Assembly (NCBI RefSeq): GCF_000230835.1
Contig: NZ_CM001240.1
Span: 3,917,779 to 3,981,778, forward strand
Length of the DNA: 64,000 bases
Direction: 5' to 3'
Source: Clostridium sp. DL-VIII
GTDB lineage: Bacteria; Bacillota; Clostridia; Clostridiales; Clostridiaceae
The notes beneath the pieces are model-generated. The model saw only the letters and a list, made by a program, of their open reading frames with translations. It did not search any database and was not told the origin of the DNA. Position numbers and translations under genes: made by a program. Position 1 is the first letter of the stretch. The number at the start of each line of letters is the position of its first letter. Shown in pieces: positions 1 through 8,210 of the stretch.

Positions 1-295
1 GTTCATCAAACGCACTTTTAAGTTTTGTTATAATTTCTGCATCTACGGTCTTATTATAAATACAATTTCCATCATAGATTATATATGTTCCGTTTGTGCA
101 TATATATCCATCAAACATATCTTGACCAAAAATTTGATTAATAAATCTCATTGGCCTTCCACTACATATAAATGCTAAATTTCCATTGTCCCTAAATTTC
201 TTCAAAGCTATCTTGGTGCTATCCGGAATTCTATGCACTTTTCCATCGAATCCATATAAAGTTCCATCTATATCAAAAAATGATACCTTTCCCAC
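1..295 (-). CDS. Cof-type HAD family phosphatase, C-terminal part cut by window edge
   Basis: Only the first 98 or so codons are inside the window; the gene runs off position 1. The N-terminus reads VGKVSFFDIDGTLYGFDG, with the HAD nucleophile motif DxDGT (first Asp is the nucleophile). It continues with a Ser/Thr motif II-like ICSGRP and the ICTNGTYI segment typical of the Cof/YwpJ (HAD-IIB) sugar-phosphate phosphatases. I chose the GTG at 295 because a GGAGG sits 8 nt upstream and no in-frame ATG precedes the DIDGT motif. Known family role: Mg-dependent dephosphorylation of small phosphometabolites in the cytosol; the substrate cannot be inferred here. It is on the same strand as the next gene but separated by about 400 bases. 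Confidence 0.85.
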   Translation of the reverse strand, partial: MGKVSFFDIDGTLYGFDGKVHRIPDSTKIALKKFRDNGNLAFICSGRPMRFINQIFGQDMFDGYICTNGTYIIYDGNCIYNKTVDAEIITKLKSAFDE

Positions 296-704
296 TATAA
301 AATTCCTCCGCCCGTATAATATTGTACTTAATAAATACTACCATTTAATATTATAGCTTAATATGATATCTTGTCTAGCATTTTTACGTATTTTTTATCC
401 ATAATATTCTGTATTTTCCATCTAATTCTTATGTAATTTTCTTAAATCTTATTTCATTCCACATTTACTATCGCCAGTCAAATGTATACTTTATAATTCA
501 AACTTCTTTCAAATTAAGTAAGGCAGTAACTAAATTCAATCTTAGTTACTGCCTTACATTTCTTTTTTACCATTTTATATTTTCTTTTTTCAATCTCTAG
601 AAAAATATATTGACACCTATATAAATTGCTATTACTTTAACTCGATAACTGAATACTTATAACCTAAATTATCAATATCATAATAAAGTTTATATAGTAT
701 AATC
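296..704. other. Intergenic region, 409 bases
   Basis: No open frame of useful length on either strand. It holds the hairpin at 518-557 and AT-rich sequence in which the promoter of the HAD gene must lie. Nothing else was recognised. Confidence 0.5.
518..557 (+). terminator. Perfect 16-bp hairpin, probable terminator
   Basis: The arms GTAAGGCAGTAACTAA (518-533) and its exact complement (542-557) enclose an 8-nt loop. On the plus strand the hairpin is followed by a T-rich run (ATTTCTTTTTT). On the minus strand, the direction of the neighbouring genes, the tail is weaker. It may stop transcription arriving from either side; the flanking annotated genes are both on the minus strand. Confidence 0.6.
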
Positions 705-1847
705 TTATTTTCCCAACAATTCTTTAAATACCTTATTATGCTCTATATCTTTACTTAAGGCCTGAATCACTCTTATGACATTTTTTTCATTAATTTCCTT
801 CTTAGAATTTATCGCAATTCCTATAACATAGGTCTTTATTATTCTATAGCTGTTGATCAATGTTTTTAAGCTGTCTGCCAGCTTCTCCCCCTTATTAAAA
901 GGAATTAGATCCTTAAAAATCTGATTAACTAAATAATTTTCAAATATATAATCATATTTTTTTAAGCCTTCAAGATATTCTGGCATGCAGTTTAGATATT
1001 CAATTATATCATTATTACTTGAAATTCCGATTGTATATTCTTTCAAGCATTCTTTAAGTTTTATACTTCTTACATTATCAAAGAGTTTCTTGTCTGCAAG
1101 AGTATCATAAAATTCTTTTTCTTCTTTGAAAGGGAAACCTTTTGCTGCCTCCAAATTTATTAATTCATCATTATAGTCTGATAATAATTCTTCTAAAGCA
1201 TCCAATTCCTGCGAATTTTTAAAAGCTTCAATATTTCTATAAAAGTCTTCAAGAATATTTAATCTCTCCTCTATGGAAAATTCTCTTGACTGAATTATGT
1301 TTATTGATATAACTCTGATATCCCAAAAATATTGAAGAAGGCTCTCACTCCCTTCAAAGGCCTCGCTATCAATAATTCTTCTTATTTCAATCCCCTCTTC
1401 ATCAATATTTTCGTAAGTCTCAATAAACTCCATTTTGTCTTTCTTTAATAATGCTTCAAAGCATATTTCTTCACAAGAAGGCAAGCCACTTTTTTCGTAG
1501 ACTCCATCTACAATATTAAAAACTCGCGGATAACTTTTACATGTAATACATAGATTTTCTTCACCAAATCCACCATGTATATCACATAACATATTAGTAT
1601 TTAAGAATGGACATTTACTTTCATCTTTAAGTATCATAAATCCATGAGTAAAAACGTCATGTTCTTCTTTGTTTTCAGTAAATTTTCCATCTAAAAGCTT
1701 TTTAAAATCACCAATGCTCTTTGAATATTTTTCATAGGTATTCTCATCTATATTAATGTCCCAGCCTGCACAGCATGTATCAGTACACTTTGCATTTATG
1801 CATTTAAAATCAGCCATATACTTGGGCATAAAAATTTTAACTTTCAT
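705..1847 (-). CDS. fliB: FliB-like flagellin lysine-N-methylase
   Basis: About 380 aa with a Cys-rich N-terminus: CINAKCTDTCCAGW at residues 16-29 and a second cluster CPFLNTNMLCDIHG...CITCKSYPR around 75-105. Together these form the CxxxCxxxCC YkgJ-type metal-binding pattern of the FliB family, which N-methylates lysines on flagellin. The remainder is helical and less conserved. I start at the ATG at 1847, since GGAG (1854-1857) is correctly spaced for it; an upstream TTG at 1859 would bury that site. It lies last in a minus-strand series (bactofilin, MFS, bactofilin, YhbD-like, this gene), 56 nt after the regulator, so co-transcription is plausible. No flagellin gene lies in the window, so methylation of flagellin is inferred from the family only. 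Confidence 0.8.
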   Translation of the reverse strand: MKVKIFMPKYMADFKCINAKCTDTCCAGWDINIDENTYEKYSKSIGDFKKLLDGKFTENKEEHDVFTHGFMILKDESKCPFLNTNMLCDIHGGFGEENLCITCKSYPRVFNIVDGVYEKSGLPSCEEICFEALLKKDKMEFIETYENIDEEGIEIRRIIDSEAFEGSESLLQYFWDIRVISINIIQSREFSIEERLNILEDFYRNIEAFKNSQELDALEELLSDYNDELINLEAAKGFPFKEEKEFYDTLADKKLFDNVRSIKLKECLKEYTIGISSNNDIIEYLNCMPEYLEGLKKYDYIFENYLVNQIFKDLIPFNKGEKLADSLKTLINSYRIIKTYVIGIAINSKKEINEKNVIRVIQALSKDIEHNKVFKELLGK

Positions 1848-1903
1848 TATTTGCTCCAATCTTTCTTTAGTAACACATGTTTTATCTTTTATATTATATT
1901 TAT

Positions 1904-2536
1904 TTATATTACTAATTGCAATTCACGTATTTTCTCTAAAATATCCCTAATCTTAAATCTTGCTATTTCAATAGAGCTTTCATCTATTAATATCTCTGGT
2001 TCACTGCTTATTACATAATAATAACATATTCCAAGTTTCCTTCTTATAATTATAATCATATTTTCATTACTTAATTTTGAGTAATTTTTTAATAAAGATG
2101 TGGTTATTTCATTAATTTCTTCTAAATTGAAAAATCCAAGATTTATAAGTCTTTCATATACAAATAATGCAAATAACTTACTTTCTTCATATAATTCATT
2201 TTTATTTTTAATAACTGATTCAAATCTCTCTAAAATACTAGCTGATACTATATTGTTTTTTAAAAGATATGATCTTTTTAATGTGACATTTCCAACCTTA
2301 TATGAAAATTGATTTGCAAGATCATCCAGGGAAATGTCATCCTTGAGCTCTAATATCTTATTTATCCTTGCAATAATTTCATCCTTAGGAAAAAAGGTTT
2401 CTTGTCCTGTAGAAACACTCTTCTTTATAAACCATTCTTCAGGAATTAACTTTTTTCTTTTCCATCTATATAATTGTCCATAAGATATTTGTAGCTTTTC
2501 TAAAAGTTCTTTCTTTGATATTAATTCTTCAGACAC
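1904..2536 (-). CDS. YhbD-like DUF4004 protein, MerR-type HTH at N-terminus
   Basis: This 210-aa protein begins with a MerR-like helix-turn-helix (SKKELLEKLQISYGQLYRWK, residues 7-26) followed by a wing-like segment KKLIPEEWF. This arrangement matches B. subtilis YhbD (DUF4004). The rest is helical with no recognised ligand domain. In Bacillus, yhbD sits beside the bactofilin-type genes yhbE/yhbF; the same partnership holds here, because its start overlaps the end of the upstream bactofilin gene by 16 nt (2521-2536). I infer a regulator of the bactofilin operon, perhaps acting at the palindrome near 5188. DNA binding has not been shown for the family, so the role remains an inference. Confidence 0.75.
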   Translation of the reverse strand: MSEELISKKELLEKLQISYGQLYRWKRKKLIPEEWFIKKSVSTGQETFFPKDEIIARINKILELKDDISLDDLANQFSYKVGNVTLKRSYLLKNNIVSASILERFESVIKNKNELYEESKLFALFVYERLINLGFFNLEEINEITTSLLKNYSKLSNENMIIIIRRKLGICYYYVISSEPEILIDESSIEIARFKIRDILEKIRELQLVI

Positions 2537-3231
2537 GTTTTTTCACCTACTATACTGTTTTTATCTACGGTTAAAGTTCCTGTATATTCAACTTTATCAA
2601 TTCTGCAATTAGCTAAAATTTTAACATCATGTCCACGCACAATCTTACATTGTGTATTATCTAATTCAATATAATCGCCTTCAATTACATTGGATATAAC
2701 AATAGACTCTCTTAATGAAAACAAACTTTTCTTTTTAATTATAATTTTACTTCCACCAATCTCATTTATTGTACTAATGCCATTAGGATTTATATATATG
2801 TCCTCAGCGCTCAATAATCCATCTATCTCTAATTTTCCTCTGCTATTAAATACATTTCCCTCGCAATCTTTAGATACTTTTATTTCTCCTTTGATATCCA
2901 TTTCTCCAAAAAATAAATTTTTATTAAATATTCCTTGACCTAAAACTTCAACTTTATTTGCCTTATAGTCTTCCAAAGCCTTTAATTGTCCTAAAATTTC
3001 AAGTTTATTATCTGTTGTTACGACTTGCTCGCATATTGCTTCTCCTAAGATTTTCACTTTGTTTGAAATTACTTTTCCTTTTAAGTTACAAGTCCCTATG
3101 ACATTTAAATAATCGCAGTGAAATTCCTCTAAAGCCACTGCCTCACCTAAAATAGATACTTTTTCATATTCTCCATTGGTTATAGTACCTTTTCCTATAA
3201 TCTTAATCGAATTTAAATTATTCATCTTCAC
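2521..3231 (-). CDS. Bactofilin-family (polymer-forming) protein, YhbE/YhbF-like
   Basis: The 236 aa are built of short beta-strand repeats rich in Gly, Ile and Val (IKIIGKGTITNGEYEKVSI, VIGTCNLKGKV, VEVLGQGIFNK). This is the pattern of the right-handed beta-helix bactofilin fold (DUF583/DUF342-like polymer-forming proteins). No transmembrane segment or signal peptide is seen, so it is likely cytosolic or peripheral at the membrane. Its end overlaps the YhbD-like gene and it follows the MFS gene by 67 nt. The C-terminal CKIVRGHDVKILANCRIDKVEYTG is nearly repeated in the second bactofilin at 4554-5165, so the two are paralogues. They may co-polymerise; this is inference. Confidence 0.8.
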   Translation of the reverse strand: MKMNNLNSIKIIGKGTITNGEYEKVSILGEAVALEEFHCDYLNVIGTCNLKGKVISNKVKILGEAICEQVVTTDNKLEILGQLKALEDYKANKVEVLGQGIFNKNLFFGEMDIKGEIKVSKDCEGNVFNSRGKLEIDGLLSAEDIYINPNGISTINEIGGSKIIIKKKSLFSLRESIVISNVIEGDYIELDNTQCKIVRGHDVKILANCRIDKVEYTGTLTVDKNSIVGEKTCLKN

Positions 3232-3298
3232 ACATCCTTAAATTATCTCATATAAAGTTACCGTACTGAATATTTTTCTTAATTATTAATAAATATAT

Positions 3299-4549
3299 TT
3301 AACTTTCAATGTTTTCTACCAGATTGTTTTTTCCATAATCACAAGTTATAAATGCCTTAAAAGATTCTATAAAATAAAATGGAATGACTAAAATTATAAC
3401 AATTAAAAACGAAATAGAAATAACGATTTTAATCGAAATGATTCCTCCTAATATCCCACCAAGTGCCATAGCAAAAGGAGTAAGCCCTTGAGTCGTCATA
3501 CTCATAAAAGCCATAACTTTTCCTCTCATTTCCTGAGGCGTAGCTGCCTGTGCCGTAGATAACAGCATAACATTTACAACTGAATTAAAGAAACCTCCAA
3601 TGATTAAAAATACTGTCATTATCATAAAAATGGATTGATTCACTGCAACAATAAGTCCAGCATTATACACTATAGCTGATAAAATAAATACTTGCAGTCT
3701 TCTGGCAGGTTTAATTGTAACAACAGATGAATATAAAAAACCTGCCATTGCTCCACCAGTAAAGCAGGCCATTGCTATCCCATATCTACCTGCTCCTAAA
3801 TAAGGTATTGTCTGAAATAAGGGCAAAAAAAGAACTATTGCAATAAATGAAAAGAAATTTAATACTGCTGCCATAAGCAATATATATCTTAACCCTTTTA
3901 ATTTCCACATAAAAAAAAATCCATCCTTCATATCTTTCCAAAAATTTTCTGCCTTATTATTTTCTACCTTTGGAATATTTACAAAAAGTAGTGAACTTCC
4001 AGAAAAAAGATACGATAGTCCATTAAACAAAAACAGTAATGGCGCTCCAAGTATCTGAAAAATAAAACCTCCAGCTATATTACCAATCATTTGTGATCCA
4101 GTAGAAGCAATGGCTAATAGAGAATTTGCATTTTGCAATTTTGAACTTGAAACAATATCAGGTACTGAAGAATTTATTCCTGGGCGAAATATAGCTCCCC
4201 CAACACTTAATATAATACCAGCTGCAAAAACTTCCCAAATTGCTATTATCCCTTTAAAAGCTGCAATTGAAACAAGAATTATACATATGCCTCTAATCAT
4301 ATCCATTAAAATCAATAAATGCTTTCTATTGTAGCGATCAATCAGCACTCCAGCAAAAGGAGATACTAATACTCCTGGTAATGTCGATGCAGCCATGAGC
4401 AATCCCATTAGCGAGGTTGAACCTGTAACCGTGAGTACCCAAAAGCCTAAAGCTACACTATATGCTGCATCTCCCAATGTTGAAACAAGCTGTCCCTGCC
4501 ATAAAATAAGAAAATCCGAACTCCAAAGCTTATCTGCACTTTTCAACAT
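3299..4549 (-). CDS. MFS transporter, EntS/DHA3-like exporter
   Basis: This protein of 416 aa has about 12 hydrophobic segments. It carries the MFS loop motif between helices 2 and 3 (FAGVLIDRYNRKHLLI, about residues 65-80) and a short hydrophilic centre. The start LWSSDFLILWQGQLVSTLGD is typical of the MFS_3/EntS group, which exports siderophores, macrolides or other small molecules. The substrate cannot be deduced. It sits between two bactofilin genes, 4 nt downstream of the first (4554), so it is clearly translated as part of the same transcript. An exporter inside a bactofilin operon is notable: the scaffold may position or respond to the transporter, but no evidence in the sequence decides this. 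Confidence 0.85.
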   Translation of the reverse strand: MLKSADKLWSSDFLILWQGQLVSTLGDAAYSVALGFWVLTVTGSTSLMGLLMAASTLPGVLVSPFAGVLIDRYNRKHLLILMDMIRGICIILVSIAAFKGIIAIWEVFAAGIILSVGGAIFRPGINSSVPDIVSSSKLQNANSLLAIASTGSQMIGNIAGGFIFQILGAPLLFLFNGLSYLFSGSSLLFVNIPKVENNKAENFWKDMKDGFFFMWKLKGLRYILLMAAVLNFFSFIAIVLFLPLFQTIPYLGAGRYGIAMACFTGGAMAGFLYSSVVTIKPARRLQVFILSAIVYNAGLIVAVNQSIFMIMTVFLIIGGFFNSVVNVMLLSTAQAATPQEMRGKVMAFMSMTTQGLTPFAMALGGILGGIISIKIVISISFLIVIILVIPFYFIESFKAFITCDYGKNNLVENIES

Positions 4550-4553
4550 AATG

Positions 4554-5165
4554 TCATTCCACCTTTATAAGCATTTCAACATTAGAATTTTTATCAACAC
4601 TAATTTCACCTGTATATTCTACTCTTTTTATTTTGCAGCCACTCTTTATAGTTATATTTTTTCCTCTAACTATTTCACATTCTGTATTTTCCAGCTCAAT
4701 AATATCTCCTTCTATAGAATTGCTTGTCAATTTATTAGGCATTAAGATATTATTAATGAAATTTTTTTTATGCTCTAATATAATTATTTCTTCTCCACCT
4801 ATTTCCTTTACAATGTTTCTTCCCATAGACATGATTTTAATTTTATCTCCGGATAACAATCCTGAAATTTTAATTTTCCCATCAATGGTTATTTCTCTTC
4901 CTTGAATATTTCCATTAGCTTTCATTATCCCACTAATTGAAATTTTATCATTAGCTTCAATACTTCCGCATGAATCAAAAGTTCCTTCTACTGAAATATT
5001 GTTACAGATTATGCTTCCTTTTGCCTTACATACGCCTTCGCAAATAATTTCTTGGCAGACAACCTCATCTAATATCGTTCCTATTCCTGAGATTTTAATA
5101 TCCTTGTAACTGCCTCCATTTACTTTCCCTATTCCCTCTAAATTAATATCATATAAATTATTCAT
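4554..5165 (-). CDS. Bactofilin-family (polymer-forming) protein, first gene of operon
   Basis: At 203 aa it shows the same short beta-strand repeat pattern as its paralogue at 2521-3231 (GIGKVNGGSYKDIKISGIG, ISGIMKANGNI, KIKISGLLSGDKIKI). It ends with the shared segment CEIVRGKNITIKSGCKIKRVEYTGEI. No signal peptide or membrane helix is visible. The ATG has a good AAGGAG upstream. It is the promoter-proximal gene of the bactofilin-MFS-bactofilin-YhbD-FliB set and lies directly behind the palindrome at 5181-5195, so it is likely to be the most directly regulated member. Confidence 0.8.
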   Translation of the reverse strand: MNNLYDINLEGIGKVNGGSYKDIKISGIGTILDEVVCQEIICEGVCKAKGSIICNNISVEGTFDSCGSIEANDKISISGIMKANGNIQGREITIDGKIKISGLLSGDKIKIMSMGRNIVKEIGGEEIIILEHKKNFINNILMPNKLTSNSIEGDIIELENTECEIVRGKNITIKSGCKIKRVEYTGEISVDKNSNVEMLIKVE

Positions 5166-5180
5166 ATTTTCTCCTTACAG

Positions 5181-5195
5181 CGTAACATTGTTACG
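5181..5195. promoter_or_regulatory. Palindromic operator CGTAACATTGTTACG upstream of bactofilin operon
   Basis: A 15-bp near-perfect dyad lies 16-30 nt upstream of the bactofilin start. It falls just past a -10-like TATAAT (minus strand, about 5198-5205), as a repressor site would. A second, decayed copy (CGTAACATTGTTTC) lies at 5245-5258, about 64 bp upstream. The cognate regulator is unknown; the YhbD-like HTH protein of the same operon is the obvious candidate. Confidence 0.5.
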
Positions 5196-5363
5196 TATAA
5201 TTATATATTCGCTCTTTAAATTTAGGATCCTAATATTATAATAACGTAACATTGTTTCATTGTAAATAACATTTTATAAATTATCTAAAATAATTTATAA
5301 AACAAAGTGTTCTACCAGTGAGTTTTAAAATTAGAATCATTTATTAAGATAATTCTAAATCTC

Positions 5364-5759
5364 TTATACTTTAGCTCCACAATGAGGGCAATATTTAAAA
5401 TTAGGGTCAATTTTATTACCACAATTTTTACATATATTTCCTTGGAAATAATTATCAGAATAATATTCTTGATTTATTTCTTGCAAATCCCAATATGTTA
5501 TATTTATATCCTCGCCACGTTCAATAGCTTTTCCTTTTTCTTTTTCAATACTATATAAAACCTTGCATCTATCGCAAATAATATAATATCTTTCATTCCA
5601 TTTAAAAATAGGAATAAAAAAGAAATGGAAAAAGTCAAAATTCTTTATTAATTTACCTGTAACTATAGAATTACATTTCTTGCAGCTTATATTTTCTAAA
5701 ACTTTTATTTCTTTATCTTTATTTTCTATTCCAAATACACCTATAAAAAACATAACCAT
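5364..5759 (-). CDS. Small zinc-ribbon protein
   Basis: About 131 aa. Two Cys pairs near the N-terminus (CKKC, then CDRC around residues 26-75) and a classic C-terminal zinc ribbon, CKNCGNKIDPNFKYCPHCGAKV, suggest two metal-binding knuckles. A hydrophobic stretch FDFFHFFFIPIFKW lies between the first two pairs. This is the common architecture of short clostridial zinc-ribbon proteins annotated only as such; no function is known. The ATG at 5759 is preferred because AAAGGGA precedes it. An alternative ATG at 5774 has no visible ribosome site. It has its own transcript position, 200 bases upstream of the bactofilin promoter. Confidence 0.65.
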   Translation of the reverse strand: MVMFFIGVFGIENKDKEIKVLENISCKKCNSIVTGKLIKNFDFFHFFFIPIFKWNERYYIICDRCKVLYSIEKEKGKAIERGEDINITYWDLQEINQEYYSDNYFQGNICKNCGNKIDPNFKYCPHCGAKV

Positions 5760-6162
5760 CTTTCCCTTTTGCATAATACTTTATTTACTTAAATAATTGG
5801 TTTACTTGCTTTCATACTATATTTCTTGAAATTCATCAGGTTCAAAATATATAACTAAATTATAACATAGAATTTTAAAAGCGTTGTAAAATATTAATGG
5901 CATTCTTAAGTATAGGACTTTGAACTTAGACTTATGTAGTAACTTATCGGAATCACATACATTTTTAATATAGATACACACAAAAGTTTAACTTAAATAG
6001 ATAATTATTCTATATATACATAAAATTTAGAATTTGTTTATCTATAGCTAAACACAAAAAAAGAAGCTGCTATATTAGTAATTTTAAGCTTCCTAATTTA
6101 ACAGCTTCTGTTTTATAATAACTTATGGAATAAATTTTCCATGTAGAAAATTCATTCTTATA
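5760..6162. other. Intergenic region, about 400 bases
   Basis: AT-rich, with no credible ORF. It contains the terminator at 6062-6109 for the Asn/Asp-rich protein and the presumed promoter of the zinc-ribbon gene. Nothing else was recognised. Confidence 0.5.
6055..6109 (-). terminator. Rho-independent terminator of the 6163-6708 gene
   Basis: The arms AGAAGCTG (6062-6069) and CAGCTTCT (6102-6109) face each other. Read on the minus strand the stem is followed by seven T residues (6055-6061). It lies about 54 bases past the stop codon at 6163. Confidence 0.75.
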
Positions 6163-6708
6163 TTAATTATTGTTAGAATCATCATTACTGCTATATTCAT
6201 AATTATTCTCTTCATGCTTTTCTTCTTCATTCTCGGCATCAACACTATCATTTTCTTCATCATAATTACCATCTTCACCGTTCTCTACGTAATTATCGTC
6301 ACTGCTTTCATCTTCATTGCTCTCATAAGAATCATCATTAGCGTTGTTATTATCATAACTATACTCTTCTTGAACCTCTCTATTTTCAAGTGGCTCAGAG
6401 TCATTATTATTGTCATGTGCTATTGGATTATCGATAAAATTATCTTCTATATTATTAAATTGTGAATCTTCCTTATAATAAGAGTCATTTTCCTTATTAA
6501 ATAAGTTTTGATTATTAACAACCTGATTAGCCATGTTATGATTGTTTATATCCTGATTATTTACATTGATATTATCCTTAGGAATATTTTCGTAAGTATT
6601 GTGATAATAATCTTCCACAACGTTATTAATATTCTTGTTATTATTTTTTTTAGCTCTTATATACATCCCTACACATACACATATTATTATAAGTATAACT
6701 AAAGACAC
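6163..6708 (-). CDS. Membrane-anchored Asn/Asp/Glu-rich low-complexity protein
   Basis: This 181-aa protein has one N-terminal membrane helix (LVILIIICVCVGMYI, residues 3-17) followed by a short basic patch RAKKNNNKN. A long acidic tail of Asn, Asp, Glu, Ser and Tyr then contains no hydrophobic core. The basic patch after the helix suggests the tail lies in the cytosol. Composition is typical of disordered linkers in clostridial genomes; no domain was recognised. The plus-strand ORFs across it are shadows of the AT-rich repeats. The position of the terminator just downstream, and an ATG near the window of the AGGGGGAATATATG ribosome site, support it as a real gene. Confidence 0.6.
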   Translation of the reverse strand: MSLVILIIICVCVGMYIRAKKNNNKNINNVVEDYYHNTYENIPKDNINVNNQDINNHNMANQVVNNQNLFNKENDSYYKEDSQFNNIEDNFIDNPIAHDNNNDSEPLENREVQEEYSYDNNNANDDSYESNEDESSDDNYVENGEDGNYDEENDSVDAENEEEKHEENNYEYSSNDDSNNN

Positions 6709-6928
6709 ATATATTCCCCCTCATCTAGTATATTAATTAATAAAATTTCACATGATATTATTATATTAGGAAAATGCATCAATATAACCATAAAACGGTA
6801 TATTATATAATTTTTTCTTATGCACTAGGGGATATAGTCTTCTAAATTAATGTATTTAAAAAACTTATTTCTCTGCCTCAAAAGATACCAGTATTTATCA
6901 ATGATGAAAATTATCTTTGAAAATCAAA

Positions 6929-8098
6929 TTAGTTTTCATCAGCTTTTATAGTATCAAGATATGTAAATTTACCATCTTTAACTACCTTTAAAACTGCATC
7001 TTTCACTGCATTATTATTTTCATCTATTGTTATTACTCCAGCTGCACCCGGGAAATTTTTTGTCTTTGCAATTTCATCTCTAATTTTTACCGGATCCGCA
7101 GAGTCAGCTCTTTTAATCGCATCCAAAATCAAAATATACGCATCATACCCTAAGGCTGTAGCTGCTGCTGGTTCCTTATTATATTCCTTTCTATATGCGC
7201 CGAGAAAAATCTTTGACTCCTCAGTTATAGGTGTTTCAGTTGCAAAGAAAGTTGAGAACACTGTTCCTTCAACATCTTCCTTACCTATATCCAAAAATTC
7301 AGGTGTTTCCCATGTGTCAGCTCCAATTATAGGAGTTGTAATCCCAAGCTGCCTTGCCTGCTTTATTAACATAGCACCTTCTGTAAAATTACCTGGAGCA
7401 AATATTACATCTGGATTACTGCTTTTTATATTTGTAAGCTGTGCTGTAAAATCTTGATCTCCTGTATTATAATTGGCTTTTGCTACAACTGCATTATTAT
7501 CACCTGTAAGCTTTTTAAATTCATCACTAAAAAATTTACAAATACCTACTGAATAATCACTCGAAACTTCTTGAAGAATTGCCACCTTTTTAGCATTTAA
7601 TTTGTTAGCAGCATATTTTGCCATGACAGTTCCTTGGAAAGGATCTATAAAACAAACTCTAAAGTAATAATCATTTCCTGCTGTTACTAAAGGGTTTGTA
7701 CAAGTAACCCCTACTGCTGGAACCTTAGCTTCTTGTACAACATCACCTGCTGCCATTGAAAATCCACTGCCATAACTTCCTATAATAGCATTAACATGCT
7801 CCTGCTCTATTAGATTTGCAGCTGCACTAGCTGCTTCCACTTTATCAGATTTATTGTCTGCAAAAACTAACTCAACCTTTTTTCCAAGAACAGTCGGATA
7901 AAGTTTGTTTGCAAGTTTTGCCCCTTCTGTTTCTAGTTGTCCACCTGCAGCATTGGCCCCAGTCATTGGTTCAAATACTCCAATTTTAATTACATCGCTG
8001 TCTACATATACTTTTTTGTTTAAATTAGAATTACAACCAGCTAATGTAAAAGAAGTCGTCATTACTAATAATAAAAGCAATGAAATTTTTCTTTTCAT
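6929..8098 (-). CDS. Branched-chain amino-acid ABC transporter substrate-binding lipoprotein (second copy)
   Basis: The 389-aa protein has a lipoprotein signal: a basic start MKRK, a hydrophobic core, and lipobox LAGC with Cys at about 22. It then carries the type I periplasmic-binding fold (IKIGVFEPMTGANAAGGQ) of the LivK/LivJ family, which captures Leu/Ile/Val or related amino acids outside the cell. It is highly similar along its length to the protein at 11649-12815, so this is a tandem duplication around the liv genes. One visible difference is VGVTCTNPLVTAG here against VAASATNPLVTAG in the other copy, near the ligand hinge. The hairpin at 8146-8188 separates it from livF, so it may be expressed separately. 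Confidence 0.9.
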   Translation of the reverse strand: MKRKISLLLLLVMTTSFTLAGCNSNLNKKVYVDSDVIKIGVFEPMTGANAAGGQLETEGAKLANKLYPTVLGKKVELVFADNKSDKVEAASAAANLIEQEHVNAIIGSYGSGFSMAAGDVVQEAKVPAVGVTCTNPLVTAGNDYYFRVCFIDPFQGTVMAKYAANKLNAKKVAILQEVSSDYSVGICKFFSDEFKKLTGDNNAVVAKANYNTGDQDFTAQLTNIKSSNPDVIFAPGNFTEGAMLIKQARQLGITTPIIGADTWETPEFLDIGKEDVEGTVFSTFFATETPITEESKIFLGAYRKEYNKEPAAATALGYDAYILILDAIKRADSADPVKIRDEIAKTKNFPGAAGVITIDENNNAVKDAVLKVVKDGKFTYLDTIKADEN

Positions 8099-8145
8099 AG
8101 AAATCTTCCCCCTAATATTTAATTCTTCTTATCTGCACCACATAA

Positions 8146-8188
8146 AAAATTACAAGTCAACTTACTGTCCTATATGACTTGTAATTTT
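8146..8188 (-). terminator. Terminator or attenuator after livF
   Basis: The 14-bp arms AAAATTACAAGTCA (8146-8159) and its complement (8175-8188) are perfect. Read on the minus strand the stem ends in a run of T. It sits between livF and the second binding-protein gene, so it probably ends or limits the liv transcript. Confidence 0.75.
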
Positions 8189-8210
8189 CCATTATATATA
8201 ATTTTTTGTA

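Noticed and set aside
6214..6702. Hydrophobic plus-strand ORFs across the Asn/Asp-rich protein
   Set aside because: They arise because GAT/AAT-rich minus-strand codons read as ATT/ATC on the other strand; no start signals.
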